Source of the DNA: Cranoglanis bouderius
Lineage: Eukaryota > Chordata > Actinopteri > Siluriformes > Cranoglanididae
NCBI GenBank assembly: GCA_023630585.1
Contig: CM042568.1
Location: forward strand, 3,885,016-3,949,015
Direction: 5' to 3'
Length of the DNA: 64,000 nt
Each line of letters begins with the position of its first letter. Position 1 is the first letter of the stretch. Below the pieces are notes generated by a model. The model was not told where the DNA came from. It ran no database searches and saw nothing but the letters and a program-made list of their open reading frames with translations. Below are positions 44,391 through 55,739 of this stretch, in pieces. The position numbers were made by a program, and so were the translations under genes.

Positions 44391-46022
44391 CAGTGGTGCT
44401 TGAAGGTTTGTGAACCCTTTAGAATGTTCCATATATCTGAATAAATATGACCTAAACATCATCAGATTTTCACACAAGTCCTAAAAGTAGACAACGAGAA
44501 CTCAATTAAAACAAATGAGACAAGAATATTATAATTGGTCATTTATTTATTGAGGAAAATGATCCAATATTACATATCTGTGAGTGGCAAAAGTATGTGA
44601 ACCTTTGCTTTCAGTATCTGGTGTGACCCGCTTGTGCAGCAATAACTGTAGCTAAACGTTTCCGGTAACTGTTGATCAGTCCTGCACATCGGCTTGGAGG
44701 AGTTTTAGCCCGTTCCTCGGTACAGAACAGCTTCAACTCTGGGATGTTGGTGGGTTTCATCACATGAACTGCTTGCTTCAGGTCCATCCACAACATTTCT
44801 ATTGGGCTGAGGTCAGGACTTTGACTTGGCCATTCCAAAACATTAACTTTATTCTACTTTAGCCATTCTTTGGTAGAACGACTTGTGTGCTTAGGGTCAT
44901 TGTCTTGCTCCATGATCCACTTTCTCTTGAGATTCAGTTCATGGACAGATGTCCTGACATTTTCCTTTAGAATTCTCTGGTATAATTCAGAATTCATTGT
45001 TCCATCAATTGCAGATGCAGCAAAACAGGCCCAAACCATGATACTACCACCACCATGTTTCACAGATGGAATAAGGTTCTTGTGCTGGAATGCAGTGTTT
45101 TCCTTTCTCCAAACAGAACGCTTCTCATTTAAACAAAAAAGTTCTATTTTGGACTCATCCATCCATAAAACATTTTTCCAGTAGCCTTCTGGCTTGTCCA
45201 CGTGATCTTTAGCAAACTGCAGATGGGCAGCAATGTTCTTTTTGGAGAGCAGTGGCTTTCTCATTGCAACCCTGCCATGCAGACCATTGTTGTTCAGTGT
45301 TCTCCTGATGATGGACACATGAACATTAACATTAACCAATGTGAGAGAGGCCTTTAGTTGCTTAGACGTTACCCTGGGTTCCTTTGTGACCTCATGGACT
45401 ATTACACATCTTGCTCTTGGAGTAATCTTTATTGGGCGATCACTCCTGGGGAGGGTAACAATGGTCTTAAATTTCCTCCATTTGTACACAATCTGTCTGA
45501 CTGTGGATTGGTGGAGTCCAAACTTGTTAGAGATGGTTTTGTAACCTTTTCAAGCCTGATGAGCATCAACAACTCTTTTTCTGAGGTCCTCAGAATTCTC
45601 TTTTGTTCGTGCCATGATACACTTCCACAAACAAGATCAGACTTTGATAGATCCCTGTTCTTTAAATAAAACAGGGTGCTCACTCAGACCTGATTGTCAT
45701 CCCATTGATCGAAAACACCTGACTTTAATTTCACCTGCAAATTAACTGCTAATCCTAGAGGTTCACATACTTTTGGCACTCACAGATATGACATCATTTT
45801 CATTTTTTTCATGATCTGACATTTTTGTCAGATATGACATCATTTTTTGAATCATTTTCCTCAATAAATAAATGACCAAGTATAATATTTTTGTCTCATT
45901 TGTTTATTTGGGTTCTCTTTGTCAACTTTTAGTACTTGTGTGAAAATCTGATGATGTTTTAGGTCATATTTATATAGATATATAGAAAATTCTAAAGGGT
46001 TCACAAACTTTCAAGCACCACC
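44391..46022 (-). mobile_element. Tc1-like transposon, subfamily F, copy 1
   Basis: The left end TA|CAGTGGTGCTTGAAGGTTTG and right end AAACTTTCAAGCACCA are inverted copies; the last bases on the right are altered. Inner blocks (TCTAAAGGGTTCACAAAC; CATCAGATTTTCACACAAGT) are repeated in inverse. Transposase on the - strand: LPRSDRPIKITPRARC (HTH region), VLWMDESKIELFCLNEKRSV (first Asp), EQDNDPKHTSRSTKEWLK (second Asp), a stop, then MEWPSQSPDLSPIEMLWMDL (Glu). The amino terminus and the junction after KEWLK are broken. Same family as 57212-58885, same orientation as adcy1. Confidence 0.92.
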
Positions 46023-46084
46023 AACTTTCAGTGATTAGTAATGATAGTTACTAGAGAGATAATTAGAGATAGAGATAATTTCTG

Positions 46085-46637
46085 TACTTGATGTATGTCA
46101 GGGTTCTACGGGTTCTATGTCAGGGTTATATGGGTTGTGTGTGAAGGTTCTATGGGTCCTATATCAGGGATCTATGGGTTCTGTGTGAGGGTTCTGTGCT
46201 CTCTGTCAAGATTCTGTGGATTCTGTATGAGGGTTCTATATCAGGGATCTATGGGTTCTGTGTGAGGGTTCTGTGTTCTCTATCAGGGTTCTTTGGGTCC
46301 TGTGTGAGGGTACTATGTGTTCTCTGTCGGGTTCTATGGGTTCTATTTCAGGGTACTATGTGTTCTCTGTCAGGGATCTATGGTCCTGTGCAAGGGTTCT
46401 ATATATTCTATGTCAGGGTTCTATGGGTTCTGTGTGAAGGTTCTATTTGTTCTATATCAGGGTTCTATGGGTTCTTTGTGAGCATTCTATGTGTTCTATA
46501 TCAGGGTTCTATGGGTTCTGTGTGAAGGTACTATGGGTTCTATGTCAGGGTTCTATGGGTTCTGTGCTCTCTGTCAGGGTTCTATGGGTTCTGTGTCAGG
46601 GTTCTGTGTGACGGTCCTAACCTGTGTAAGGGTTCTA
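46085..46637. repeat. ~35-bp minisatellite adjoining an adcy1 exon
   Basis: About 15 variable units of GGGTTCTATGGGTTCTGTGT / GAGGGTTCTATGTGTTCTC / TATCAGGGTTCTATG type. The array runs straight into the splice donor of the adcy1 exon at 46640-46772, and its last units contain copies of the donor sequence. The Phe/Val/Leu-rich open frame across it is repeat translation. Confidence 0.92.
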
Positions 46638-46639
46638 AC

Positions 46640-46772
46640 CTGTGTGGCCCAGAGGAAGTCGAGGCGCAGTTTGAGCTCGAGCTGGCGTGAGTGCAGGGCC
46701 AGAGCGCTGGAGAACAGCAGCAGGGAAAGGATGGGCTCATACGAGCGAACGTTCAGTGAACCTACACCCGCG
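46640..46772 (-). CDS. adcy1: Adenylyl cyclase 1, TM12 and linker exon
   Basis: Acceptor TCTCCACAG|, donor CACAG|GTTAGA; one base plus 44 codons. AGVGSLNVRSYEPILSLLLF then SSALALHSRQLELKLRLDFL and WATQ. YEPILSLLLFSSALALHSRQ is the twelfth membrane span, and the rest starts the cytosolic helix leading to C2. A second CACAG|GTTAGG lies 18 nt further on; its use would add six residues (VRTLTQ) in frame. The intron downstream is a minisatellite. Confidence 0.94.
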
Positions 46773-47212
46773 CTGTGGAGAGAAAAAAAAACTTCAGTAT
46801 TCTGTCCATCCTCTCTTTCTTTTTTTCTTTCTTTCCTTTTTTTCAAAACAATAACATGCAAGTGATATTTTCATGGAAAAGCACTCATTTGTTTGTTTCT
46901 TTAACCATTTCTCTCTTTTATTTATTAAAGTATTGTGACGTATATTTGGGGTCATCATGTTGTTGAAAGCCCTCTCTATACCCAAGTCTGAACCTCCTGG
47001 CAGAGGCAACCCAGCTCTGCTTTTTTAGCAGAATTCTGGTTTAGTGTTTCTTTAACCATTTCAGTGTTGATGTGGAAAGCTCATGAATGCTCACATGAAG
47101 ATTTAACACAAATCTGACTTGAACACGAACACACACAGACTCTGACATGCTGCAACATACACTGTAGCTAACGGCACTGAGGGTTATTTAATTAATAAAT
47201 TCTTCTGATAAA

Positions 47213-48277
47213 TACTCAAAGCCATGTAAAGAGGGCAGCAGATTTTCCTCAAGAATTTGATGGTATTTTGCCCCATCCATTTTCCTTCTATCCTGACAAG
47301 TGCTCCAGTCCCTCCTGCAGAGAAACACCCCCATAACAGGATATTACCACCTCCGTGCTTTACTGTAGGAATGGTGTTATTTGGATGGTGATCTGTATTG
47401 GATTTCCACCAGACATATTGTTTGGTGTTGAGGCCAAATAATTCAATTTTAGTATCATCTGACCATAACACCTTTTTCCATGTGGCCTCAGAATCTTCAA
47501 GGTGCGTTTTGGTAAAGCTCAGTCGTGGGTGGCTTTTTTCTTGCAACCCTCCCATACAAGCCACATTTGTGGAGAATTTGTGATGTTGTTGTCACATGCA
47601 CACAATGACCACTCTTTGTCATAAATTCCTGCAACTGCTTCAGAGTTGCTGTAGGCCTCTTGGTAGCCCCTTTGACCAGTTTCCTCCTGGCTCTTTCATC
47701 CAGTTTGGAGCGATGTCCTGATCCAGGGAGGGTCTGTGTTGTACCAAATATCTTCCACTTCTTAATAATAGACTTCACTGTGCTTCTAGGCATTGATAAA
47801 GCCTTTGAAATTTTTTTGTATCCATCTCTTGACTGGTGCCTGTCCACAACTTTATCCCGGAGATCTTTTGACAGTGCCTTGCCACCCATAGTTGATTGTT
47901 TGCTTCAGTTGCACTACAAAATGCTCCAGGAAAGCTCTTTTCATGCTGAGCTAATCAAAATGACCACGGCTGATCACAGTTGAAAGTCAAATGGCTTTGT
48001 GTGCCATTGAGAAGGTGATTAGCTACACCTTATTGAGTTTACAAGTCATTTCTAGGAGGGGGGTGATCCTTTTTCCATCTCAGTGATTCTGTTGTTTTTT
48101 TAATTTATTATTTTTTTTCTGACATTTTGGTGTTGTATCTTTCACTTGGATGTTATAAGTTGCACTGAGTAAATACAGCTGGATAAAACAAAAACTGTGT
48201 CTGTCTTCATTTCAGGCTGAAAAGCAACAAAATGTGATTATTTTAAAGGGGGGTGATTCTTTTCTATACCCACTGTA
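47213..48277 (-). mobile_element. Tc1-like transposon, subfamily B, copy 3 (3'-truncated)
   Basis: The intact outer terminal repeat is at the high-coordinate end (48060-48277, outer end TACAGTGGGTATAGAAAAG on the - strand). Transposase starts MGGKALSKDLRDKVVDRHQS near 47889 and is the best-preserved amino terminus of the three copies. It frameshifts after ARKKPPTTEL, continues in another frame through WSDDTKIELFG and KHGGGNILLWGCF, and ends abruptly at 47213 before the second Asp region. Truncated and dead. Confidence 0.9.
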
Positions 48278-48596
48278 ACTGGAACCTATCTGAAATAGAG
48301 TGTGGAACAAAAGCACACAGAACGCAGCGCTGCAGTCTGGAGTGTGCAGGAGTAAAGTGTACATGATGAAACGGAGCCGGAGAAACAGTGCTGGAATAAA
48401 GGTCAGACTGAGACTAATAAAGAACACAGGAAACCTCCGGGGCTTTTGGAAACCATCTGCTATGAACAAGAAAACGTTAACATTTATGGATTATACTGTA
48501 AAAGATAAATGTGTTTCTTATTTATACCTTCTAATATTTACTCTTCCTTTCTAATGTCTTTCTCTTCCTTTCATTTCCTTTTCTTTCCTTTCCTGT

Positions 48597-48597
<1 letters not shown>

Positions 48598-48646
<49 letters not shown>

Positions 48647-48655
48647 CATCCATCC

Positions 48656-48714
<59 letters not shown>

Positions 48715-48791
48715 CATCCATCCATCCATCTATCTATCTATCTATCTTTTTATCTGTCTGTCAAAAGTTTACATACACATCGGCTGAAGAC

Positions 48792-48855
<64 letters not shown>

Positions 48856-48866
48856 GTCTGTCTGTC
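48598..48866. repeat. (TATC)n / (CATC)n microsatellite
   Basis: Two long TATC arrays with CATC variants, separated by a unit containing AAAAGTTTACATACACATCG that recurs near 48873-48893 (AAAAGTTTACATACACCTAG). The array apparently expanded inside a transposon terminus. Confidence 0.95.
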
Positions 48867-48869
48867 TGC

Positions 48870-49470
48870 CAGCCAAAAGTTTACATACACCTAGGCTGAA
48901 TCTATCAATCAATCGATGTGTTTGCTTATCTGTTTATCTGTCCGTCTCTCTGTCTGTCCTGCTGGAAGACAAAGTTGTAACTTTCTGGATGATGTATTGA
49001 TGTGTTTCTCCATTGCTTCTAGATAATCCTCCTTCCTCTTGATGCCATCTATTTTCTGAAGTGCACCATTAGCTTTTCCACAATATGATGCTACCACCCT
49101 CATGCTTCACAGTTAGGATGGTGTTCTTCACATTAAAAGCCTCACCCTTTTTCCTCTATACATAGCACTGATCATTATCATCTGACCAGGGAACACTCCT
49201 TCAAAAAGGCTGGTGATCACATGCAAACTTCAGTCTGGCTTTTTAATACTGGTCTTGGAGTAGACTCTTGCTTCTTCCTTGCATAGCAGTCTTTCATGCC
49301 ATAACGATGTAGGACTCTCTTAATGGTGGATGTACATACTGTACTTTGATACCTGATGCCTCCAGCTCAGCTAAGGTTCAGTTGAACCTTTTGGACAAAA
49401 GTTTGTTCATCACTGGGAGCTCATTTGTGCCTCTTTCCTGATCATTGCAGTGTCTGTGTGCTTTCAATAA
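48870..49470 (-). mobile_element. Decayed Tc1-like relic, subfamily G
   Basis: Starts with AAAAGTTTACATACAC, a common Tc1 terminal motif. On the - strand it retains transposase-like words (GEANGALQKIDGIKRKEDYL; a CEA..GWxxxIL-type stretch near 49081-49105). No frame longer than about 65 codons. An old remnant. Confidence 0.6.
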
Positions 49471-49474
49471 TTTT

Positions 49475-50282
49475 GTATTTTATTTTTATTATTAGCACAC
49501 CATGGAAATAAGCAAAAATGTATATATTAAGAGAAAAATGCACGTTGTAAGTGAGATCTTGAACTCAAATATATAGGGACGTATAGTTTATTTATTTATT
49601 TATTTTATTGAAACATTTATGTATTTTTTTTTTTATTGAACCAGGAGTTTTTCAAATTTTCTTAAGTCATTTTTATTGTATTTTATTTTATTTTTTACTT
49701 GTTTCCAGAAATTCCAGAAATTAACATATGAAACCAACAAATTAGTCCTAGTGAGAATGAATTTTAATTCATTCTGAATTTTAATTCATTCTCAATAGAT
49801 ATTTTACAAAAATCAATATTTTCTCATATTTTTTCAAGTTGCGATTTTGAATTGTGTACAATTGTTATTTTATACAATTATACAATTTATTTGCCATTTT
49901 TATGAAAGGTGCTTATAATTCTAGAGGTCATCCATTAATCCATCCATTCATCCATTCATTCTTTCTGTCTCTGCATCTCTCCCTCTGTGTTATGTAAGAG
50001 GCCGTTGTGCTGAGTGGGCGGATGTTTTGTGTCCTGATTGATTACATGTGGCTCTAATGAAGCTCGGCTCGTCTTCAAACACTTTGGCGAGGTCGATTAA
50101 AAAAGGGAAGCGCTTAAACACACAACTTCATTAGATCGGATTGAAATGCTTTTTTAATTATCATTATTATGGAAATCTCCCTGAATCTGACCCATGGCCT
50201 ATTTCTCAAACAGCTGTAGGAGACTGGAAAGAGGGATGGAGCTGAGACTTTCAGGGGAACACGCCGACTTATATTTAGGCTT

Positions 50283-50285
<3 letters not shown>
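49475..50285. other. adcy1 intron stretch
   Basis: AT-rich with TTTAT repeats (49577-49700). No gene or further repeat supported. Confidence 0.4.
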
Positions 50286-50346
<61 letters not shown>

Positions 50347-50437
50347 GAAGGTCACTATCAAAAATAGCATGGTCTGAAAGAGGAGCAGTAGCTAAAGAAA
50401 GATGCAAGTGGACTCATTACAGTGATTATTCCTTCTG

Positions 50438-50500
<63 letters not shown>
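50286..50500. repeat. Opposed (CA)n and (TG)n tracts
   Basis: (CA) of about 30 units (50286-50344) and (TG) of about 30 units (50441-50499) lie 100 bp apart and are mutually complementary, so a transcript could pair them into a hairpin. Confidence 0.93.
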
Positions 50501-50501
<1 letters not shown>

Positions 50502-51230
50502 ACAATCATGTGTAGGGATTTCATTTTGTAACCTACAAATGTAGGTTAATGTTGAGGATGAATGAAAGACAGCAGGACTCACTCACTGAACTTTTACTGA
50601 AGTTGTCCAAAGCTAAGCTGTCCGACTCTCAGCTCTGTGCTCGGATTAGATTCTGTCAAAATCTCTAAATCTAAATCTCATGTAAATTTGGATACAATTT
50701 TCTGCCAGACGAATAACGGATGCATTTCATGCATCGCTTCTCTGTGTGTTAGCGAGATTGCATCAGGGAAAGTTCCTCCTATTCAGAATCGGGTTTCGCA
50801 GTATGTTTACTGAGCTCCACATTCAGAGGAATAAAATCAGCTGCATGTGCAGTAGGTCACGTCTCCGAGGTTGCCAGATTTTTCTGGAGTAAAAGCGTCT
50901 GAGATCGGATTTTTCGACACTGTCTCTAAACACAAACAGTCGGGGGGAAAAAAATCAGGGATAGAAAATGTGGACTTAAAAATGAAACAATGTTTGTTTT
51001 CTTTGCTGTCAAATGTAATATGATGTAATAAACGCAAAGCACAATCTAAAAAGGAAAATTATAAACGACTAATAGGATGAAACATGAATGAGAAGATGGA
51101 GAGCATTTAAATAAATCTAACAGGAGTGTAGTATATCACTGATATTTGTTAATTAGTTGTAATTATGACATTAGTCACTGGTTTAATGGAACAAAATGGC
51201 TTCCATATTCATCATTCAGAGGCTTAGACA
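50501..51230. other. adcy1 intron stretch
   Basis: No supportable features. Confidence 0.35.
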
Positions 51231-51975
51231 TTATTTAGATAGATTACAACAGATAGATTAGATTATTTAGATAGATTAGACAGATAAAGTAGTTTATTTA
51301 GATAGATTAGAAAGATAGATTATTTAAATAGATTATATTATTCAGATAGATTAGCTGATTAGATTAGATTATTTAGATAGATTTGACAGATAAAATAGTT
51401 TATTTAGATAATTTAAAAAGATAGATTATTTAAATAGATTATATTATTTAGATAGATTAGCTGATTAGATAGACAGAGAGATTAGATTAGACAGAGAGAT
51501 TTAAATTATTTAGCTGGATTAGGCAGATAGATTAGATTTTTAGATAGATTATAGAGATAGATTGGGTTAATTAGATAGATTAGACAAATAGACTAGATTT
51601 TCAGATGATTAGACATAGATTAGATTTTTAGATATATTAGATTTTTAGACAGATTAGACAAACTGGTTAGATTTTTAGATAGATTAGACAGATAGGTTAG
51701 ATTTTTAGATAGATTAGACAGAGAGACTGGGTTATTTAGATAGATTAGAGAGATGGATTCAATTATTTAGATAGATTAGGCAAATAGATTCGATTTTTAG
51801 ATAGATTAAACAGGGAGATTAGATTACATAGAACAATTAGACAAATAGATTAGACAGATAGATTAGAGTTTTAGATAGATTAGACAGATAGAATTGATTG
51901 TTTAGATAGATTAGATATTTTTAGATAGATTATACAGAGAGATTGGATTATTTAGACAGATTAGACAGAATATAA
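51231..51975. repeat. Degenerate GATAGATTAGA minisatellite
   Basis: About 30 or more units of GATTAGACAGATAGATTAGA / TTATTTAGATAGATTAGA type, 18-35 bp long, with variants (TTTTTAGATA, GAGAGATTGG). About 740 bp of an adcy1 intron is built of it. (TTTC)n follows at 52062-52092. Confidence 0.92.
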
Positions 51976-52162
51976 ATTATTCAGATTATACGCACACAGT
52001 TTACTTCCTTCTCATTTCTTTCTCATTAAATTTATTCCATGATAAGATCAATGTCTCTGATCTTTCTTTCTTTCTTTCTTTCTTTCTTTTTTTTCCCTTC
52101 CTCCTTCCTCCCAGCCCTATCCTTGACAAAAATTAAATAGTGAGATGAAACACTGTATTCTT

Positions 52163-52164
<2 letters not shown>

Positions 52165-52219
<55 letters not shown>
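52165..52219. repeat. (CA)n tract beside an adcy1 donor
   Basis: About 27 CA units, read as UG repeats in the adcy1 transcript, starting about 24 nt after the donor of the exon at 52243-52505. Confidence 0.95.
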
Positions 52220-52221
<2 letters not shown>

Positions 52222-52242
52222 AACAGAGGTATGAACTCTGAC

Positions 52243-52505
52243 CCAGTCACGGTTCGGCGATATCCGCTCAGCTCCAGCACGGTGATGAAGCTGACGGCCA
52301 ACACGAGCAGCAGAAGCAGCTTGGGTAGCCAGGACACTCGCAGGAACAGCGCCATGGTAACCGTGGCAACCACACACGCCAGGAAGGCGTACTGGACCCC
52401 GTCACAGGGCAGCTCGGGCATGGTGCGATTAGCTCCACTCACCAAGTCTATGATCACTATAGAGGTGTTGGAAGTGGAGTCCCAGAGCCAGGGCATGCAG
52501 CCCAC
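52243..52505 (-). CDS. adcy1: Adenylyl cyclase 1, extracellular loop, TM10 and TM11 exon
   Basis: Acceptor CCTGTCCAG|, donor GTGACTGG|GTCAGA; 87 codons plus two bases. It opens VGCMPWLWDSTSNTSIVIID then LVSGANRTMPELPCDGVQYA. Two N-glycosylation sequons (NTS, NRT) lie in the loop expected outside the cell. FLACVVATVTMALFLRVSWL and KLLLLLVLAVSFITVLELSG are TM10 and TM11. YRRTVTG joins AGVGSLN in the next exon through a split Gly codon. The loop diverges from mammals, as usual. Confidence 0.94.
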
Positions 52506-52660
52506 CTGGACAGGAAAACAGCCGTTACACACTCGTCTGGACTCATCAACTTTAAACTCACGCACACATCACAAAATATTTCAGTATAAACATATTTAAA
52601 CTGTTTTAGGTTACAATGTTGATGATGATGATGATGATGATGATGAAAACGAAGTCTTAC

Positions 52661-52750
52661 CACATACGCCTGCGCCACAGCGTAGATTAGCAGCACTATT
52701 AGCACACACAGGACTGTGCGGATTTGAATGGTGAGGCACCCAGGAAAACA
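52661..52750 (-). CDS. adcy1: Adenylyl cyclase 1, TM9 exon
   Basis: Acceptor GTCTCGCAG|, donor TATGTG|GTAAGA; 30 codons, phase 0. CFPGCLTIQIRTVLCVLIVL then LIYAVAQAYV. CFPGCLTIQIRTVLC matches ADCY1 almost exactly. A UG-repeat tract (CA at 52759-52792) replaces most of the polypyrimidine tract upstream of the acceptor. Confidence 0.96.
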
Positions 52751-52756
52751 CTGCGA

Positions 52757-52794
<38 letters not shown>

Positions 52795-53403
52795 TTCAAA
52801 TTCGTAAATCCACTTATAGCAATGTTGAATGACAAGCAGCGAGCTTGATAAATACTTTATTCTGAACAAAAGGAAACGATTAGCGCAAATTGACTTTGAA
52901 AGCACGTCAGTGTTTCTCCTTTCATAGTCTTATTAAGCTCTTAGATAATTAGTTTTCACTATATTTCTGTCATTTTGTTCAAAGCTGCTTGTGAATTTGC
53001 AGGTCAAAGTTCATCTGGATAAAGTTGACGTGCCTGGAAGTGAAAGTAACTGCTAACTGAAGCGCTAACTGCCTTTTCTTTTATCATGTAGAGGAAACAT
53101 TTCATGGTATTTCTGGTAGCAAGGAGTCAAAAATCCTAAATGCTACAGCTAAAGCGTAGATGTTGACACTTTTACGTTTCGTGCGCAACCTATTTCCATC
53201 CAAAATGAGAAACCAATATTAGAAAACATCTCATTTTTAGCTTCAAGAGATCTGATTTGTAGTAAATCCTTCTTCTGTAGTCAGCTGTGTTATTTGAATC
53301 GTCGTAGGCTACAACACTAGCATGGTGCTACCAGTGAAACCACAGCGACCGGCAGTAAACTAGCATAGAGGATAGAGAAAAACATGATCGTTTAATAATT
53401 TAC

Positions 53404-53488
53404 CTGCGCTCTAGTGACATGAAGGTACATGATACAAGCTACAAGGAAACAGATGCAGAAAACCAGCAGCACCAACACTACTGTTCCC
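53404..53488 (-). CDS. adcy1: Adenylyl cyclase 1, TM8 exon
   Basis: Acceptor GAATCTCAG|, donor GCGCAG|GTAAAT; one base plus 28 codons: GTVVLVLLVFCICFLVACIM then YLHVTRAQ. A continuous hydrophobic span of about 21 residues, followed by the conserved LHVTRAQ|CFPGCL junction. Confidence 0.96.
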
Positions 53489-53834
53489 CTGAGATTCAGC
53501 AAAAGAAAGAGAAAAACGAGAGACGAGATGTTAATAGAGGGGTTAGAAGTAAAAAGTTAAAAAGAAAATTAAAGCAAACATAAAGAAAGAATAACTGATA
53601 ATTAGTAGAAGGCCAAAACAGGAGCTAGCAAAGCTCATTTAGCATGAATTCAATTACGGAATAAAAACTGCCACTCTGCTAGCTTCTGATGATTATTAGC
53701 AATAAAAATGTTACTTCCTGTAGACTTTGATGATTGATAATAGAGATTGACAATGCTAGCAAACGCCGTTAGTATTAGCTTAGCATACAAGGCAAGTGCT
53801 AAGAAAATAGATAAAGTAGATAGTATAGATTTAC

Positions 53835-53932
53835 TGTGGCATGATGAGAAGGTAGACAAAGCCCAACAAGGCAGCGAGGATTAGCGACAGCACCACGGCG
53901 CCGGTGAAGTACTCGTCATGGATGAGGTGATA
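53835..53932 (-). CDS. adcy1: Adenylyl cyclase 1, TM7 exon
   Basis: Acceptor TTCTTTTCAG|, donor GCCACA|GTAAAT; 32 codons plus two bases. YHLIHDEYFTGAVVLSLILA then ALLGFVYLLIMP. HDEYFT followed by a 22-residue span is the start of the second six-helix membrane block of ADCY1. Gln at the split codon joins GTVVLV. Confidence 0.96.
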
Positions 53933-54129
53933 CTGAAAAGAAAACGGAGGGTCAGATTAGATCGGTTTCCTTATTTATATACAGCAACTAACACAGTGGA
54001 GAATATTAGTCATGTTTCAAATAGGTTAGAATTAAAGGAAAACTCTGGAGTTTTTTGTTGTTGTTGTTGTTGTTTATATAGTATCTGTACTGTGTGTTTG
54101 TGTGTATGTCGAAATCTCTAATCTAACTG

Positions 54130-55735
54130 GACTTTCTGTAAGGAGATGTTTGTTTAACATTAGATAAAAAGCATGCTGTATTTCATTAACAAATTTAAAA
54201 AAATGTAATAACTGGACAATACAGTCATGTGAAAAAATAAGTACACCCCATGGAAACTGTTGACTTTTCTGGCATATTTGGACAAGCAAACATTTGATCA
54301 TCTTTGAAACAGTGCCTATTAATGAAGTTGATATACTTGAGCAAAACCACAAGGAAAATTATCTTTGTCAATCATTTATTCAACAGAAATATCATTATAT
54401 GTGATATTCTTCTGTGGAAAAAGTAAATACACCCTTGGCCTCAGAAGCTAGTATTGCCCCCTTTAGCAGAAAGAACTCCTTGTAGACATTTTGCATAATT
54501 GTCCACCAGGCTTGCTGGAATTTTTGACCACTCTTCCATGCAATATTCTCTCAGTTGCAAGATGTTTGTGGGTTTTCTTGCATGCGATGCCCGTTTCAAA
54601 TCCCCCCCACAACATTTCAATGGGATTCAAATCCGGGCTTTGACTAGGCCATTCCATAACCCTCCATTTCTTCTTTTTGAGCCATTCCTTGGTGGATTTG
54701 CTAGTGTGCTTAGGATCATTATCCTGTTGAAAGGTCCACTTTCCGTTCAGCTTCAACTTTCGGACAGATGTCCTCACATTGTCTTCAAGCACTCTTTGAC
54801 ATGATGCAGAATTCATAGTTGAATTAATGAATGCAAGCTGTCTAGTCTGAGGCAGCGAAGCAACCCCAAACCATAACATTTCCACCACCGTGCTTCACAG
54901 CTGGTATGAGGTGCTTTGGTCTGCATTAAACACGTCTGCTGTTACTGTGTCCAAACAACTCTATCTTTGATTCATCCAGAGAACAGTATTCCAAAAGGCC
55001 TGGTCTTTGCCTATATGCTCATTGGCAAACTTCCTGGCATGTCTCCCAAGCAGGTCAAATTTGTGCAATCTCTTTCTGATTGTAGAAGCATGCACTTTGA
55101 CAAAAACAGTTGCAAGACTTACTAGCAGATCCTGTGATGAAATTTTGGGGTTCTTGGAGACTTCTTTTTGCATTAGACGGTCTGCTCTTGGGCTGAATTT
55201 GCTGGGACGGCCGGTCATGGACAAATTGGCAGTCGTTTGAAAACTTATATTATATGGATATCTTTTTAAATCCCTTGCCAGACTCATAGGCATCCACAAC
55301 CTTTTTTCTGAAGGCCTTACAGAACTCTTTAAATCTTGGCATGATGATACCACACACCTCAATAGCAAAGGGAACACCAGACACTAGTTATGACGGGGGT
55401 ATAAATAAGATCCACTGATTCTAATTTTATGGATTTGAAGGTGTGATAAATGTAGGGGTGTACTTACTTTTTCCATGTGACTGATCCATTTTTTGTTCAT
55501 TTCAATTGTGACTACAAAAATGTCAGTGTTATGTGTTATTTGATAGAGTGTATCAATTTTATTATTAGGCACTGTTTCAAAGAGGATCAAATGGTTGCAA
55601 AGAGTTGCAAAGGTTGTGTAAGAGGAATAAAAGACTTCAGGATGTGCTGTTATTGGAAAAATAATCAACTAATTAACTCCGCTTCATCACACTTCATCCT
55701 GAAGTGTTTTATTCCTTACTTATCAAACCTTCCAC
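54130..55735. mobile_element. R1-related repeat split by a Tc1 element
   Basis: The left flank (54130-54221: GGACTTTCTGTAAGGAGATG, CATTAACAAATTT) and right flank (55640-55735: GTGCTGTTATTGGAAAAATA, GTGTTTTATTCCTTACTTA) carry R1 landmarks, with the Tc1 element at 54222-55610 between them. Second clear case of Tc1 nested in R1. Confidence 0.55.
54222..55610 (-). mobile_element. Tc1-like transposon, subfamily H, IR/DR type
   Basis: The left end is TA|CAGTCATGTGAAAAAATAAG, with a second inner copy GTGGAAAAAGTAAATACACC (54414-54433). On the right only the inner copy (GGTGTACTTACTTTTTCCAT, 55456-55475) and the next block (GGCACTGTTTCAAAGAGGAT, about 55569) survive; the outermost 70 bp or so are lost. 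Transposase pieces on the - strand: TGRPSKFSPRADRL (HTH), QQDNDPKHTSKSTKEWL (second Asp) and WPSQSPDLNPIEMLWGGF (Glu). Frames are broken. Defective. Confidence 0.88.
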
Positions 55736-55739
55736 TGAA

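Noticed and set aside
51231..51975. Regularly spaced repeats resembling a CRISPR array (also 7435-8160 and 46085-46637)
   Set aside because: Units vary continuously, there are no unique spacers of constant length, and the context is a vertebrate gene intron.
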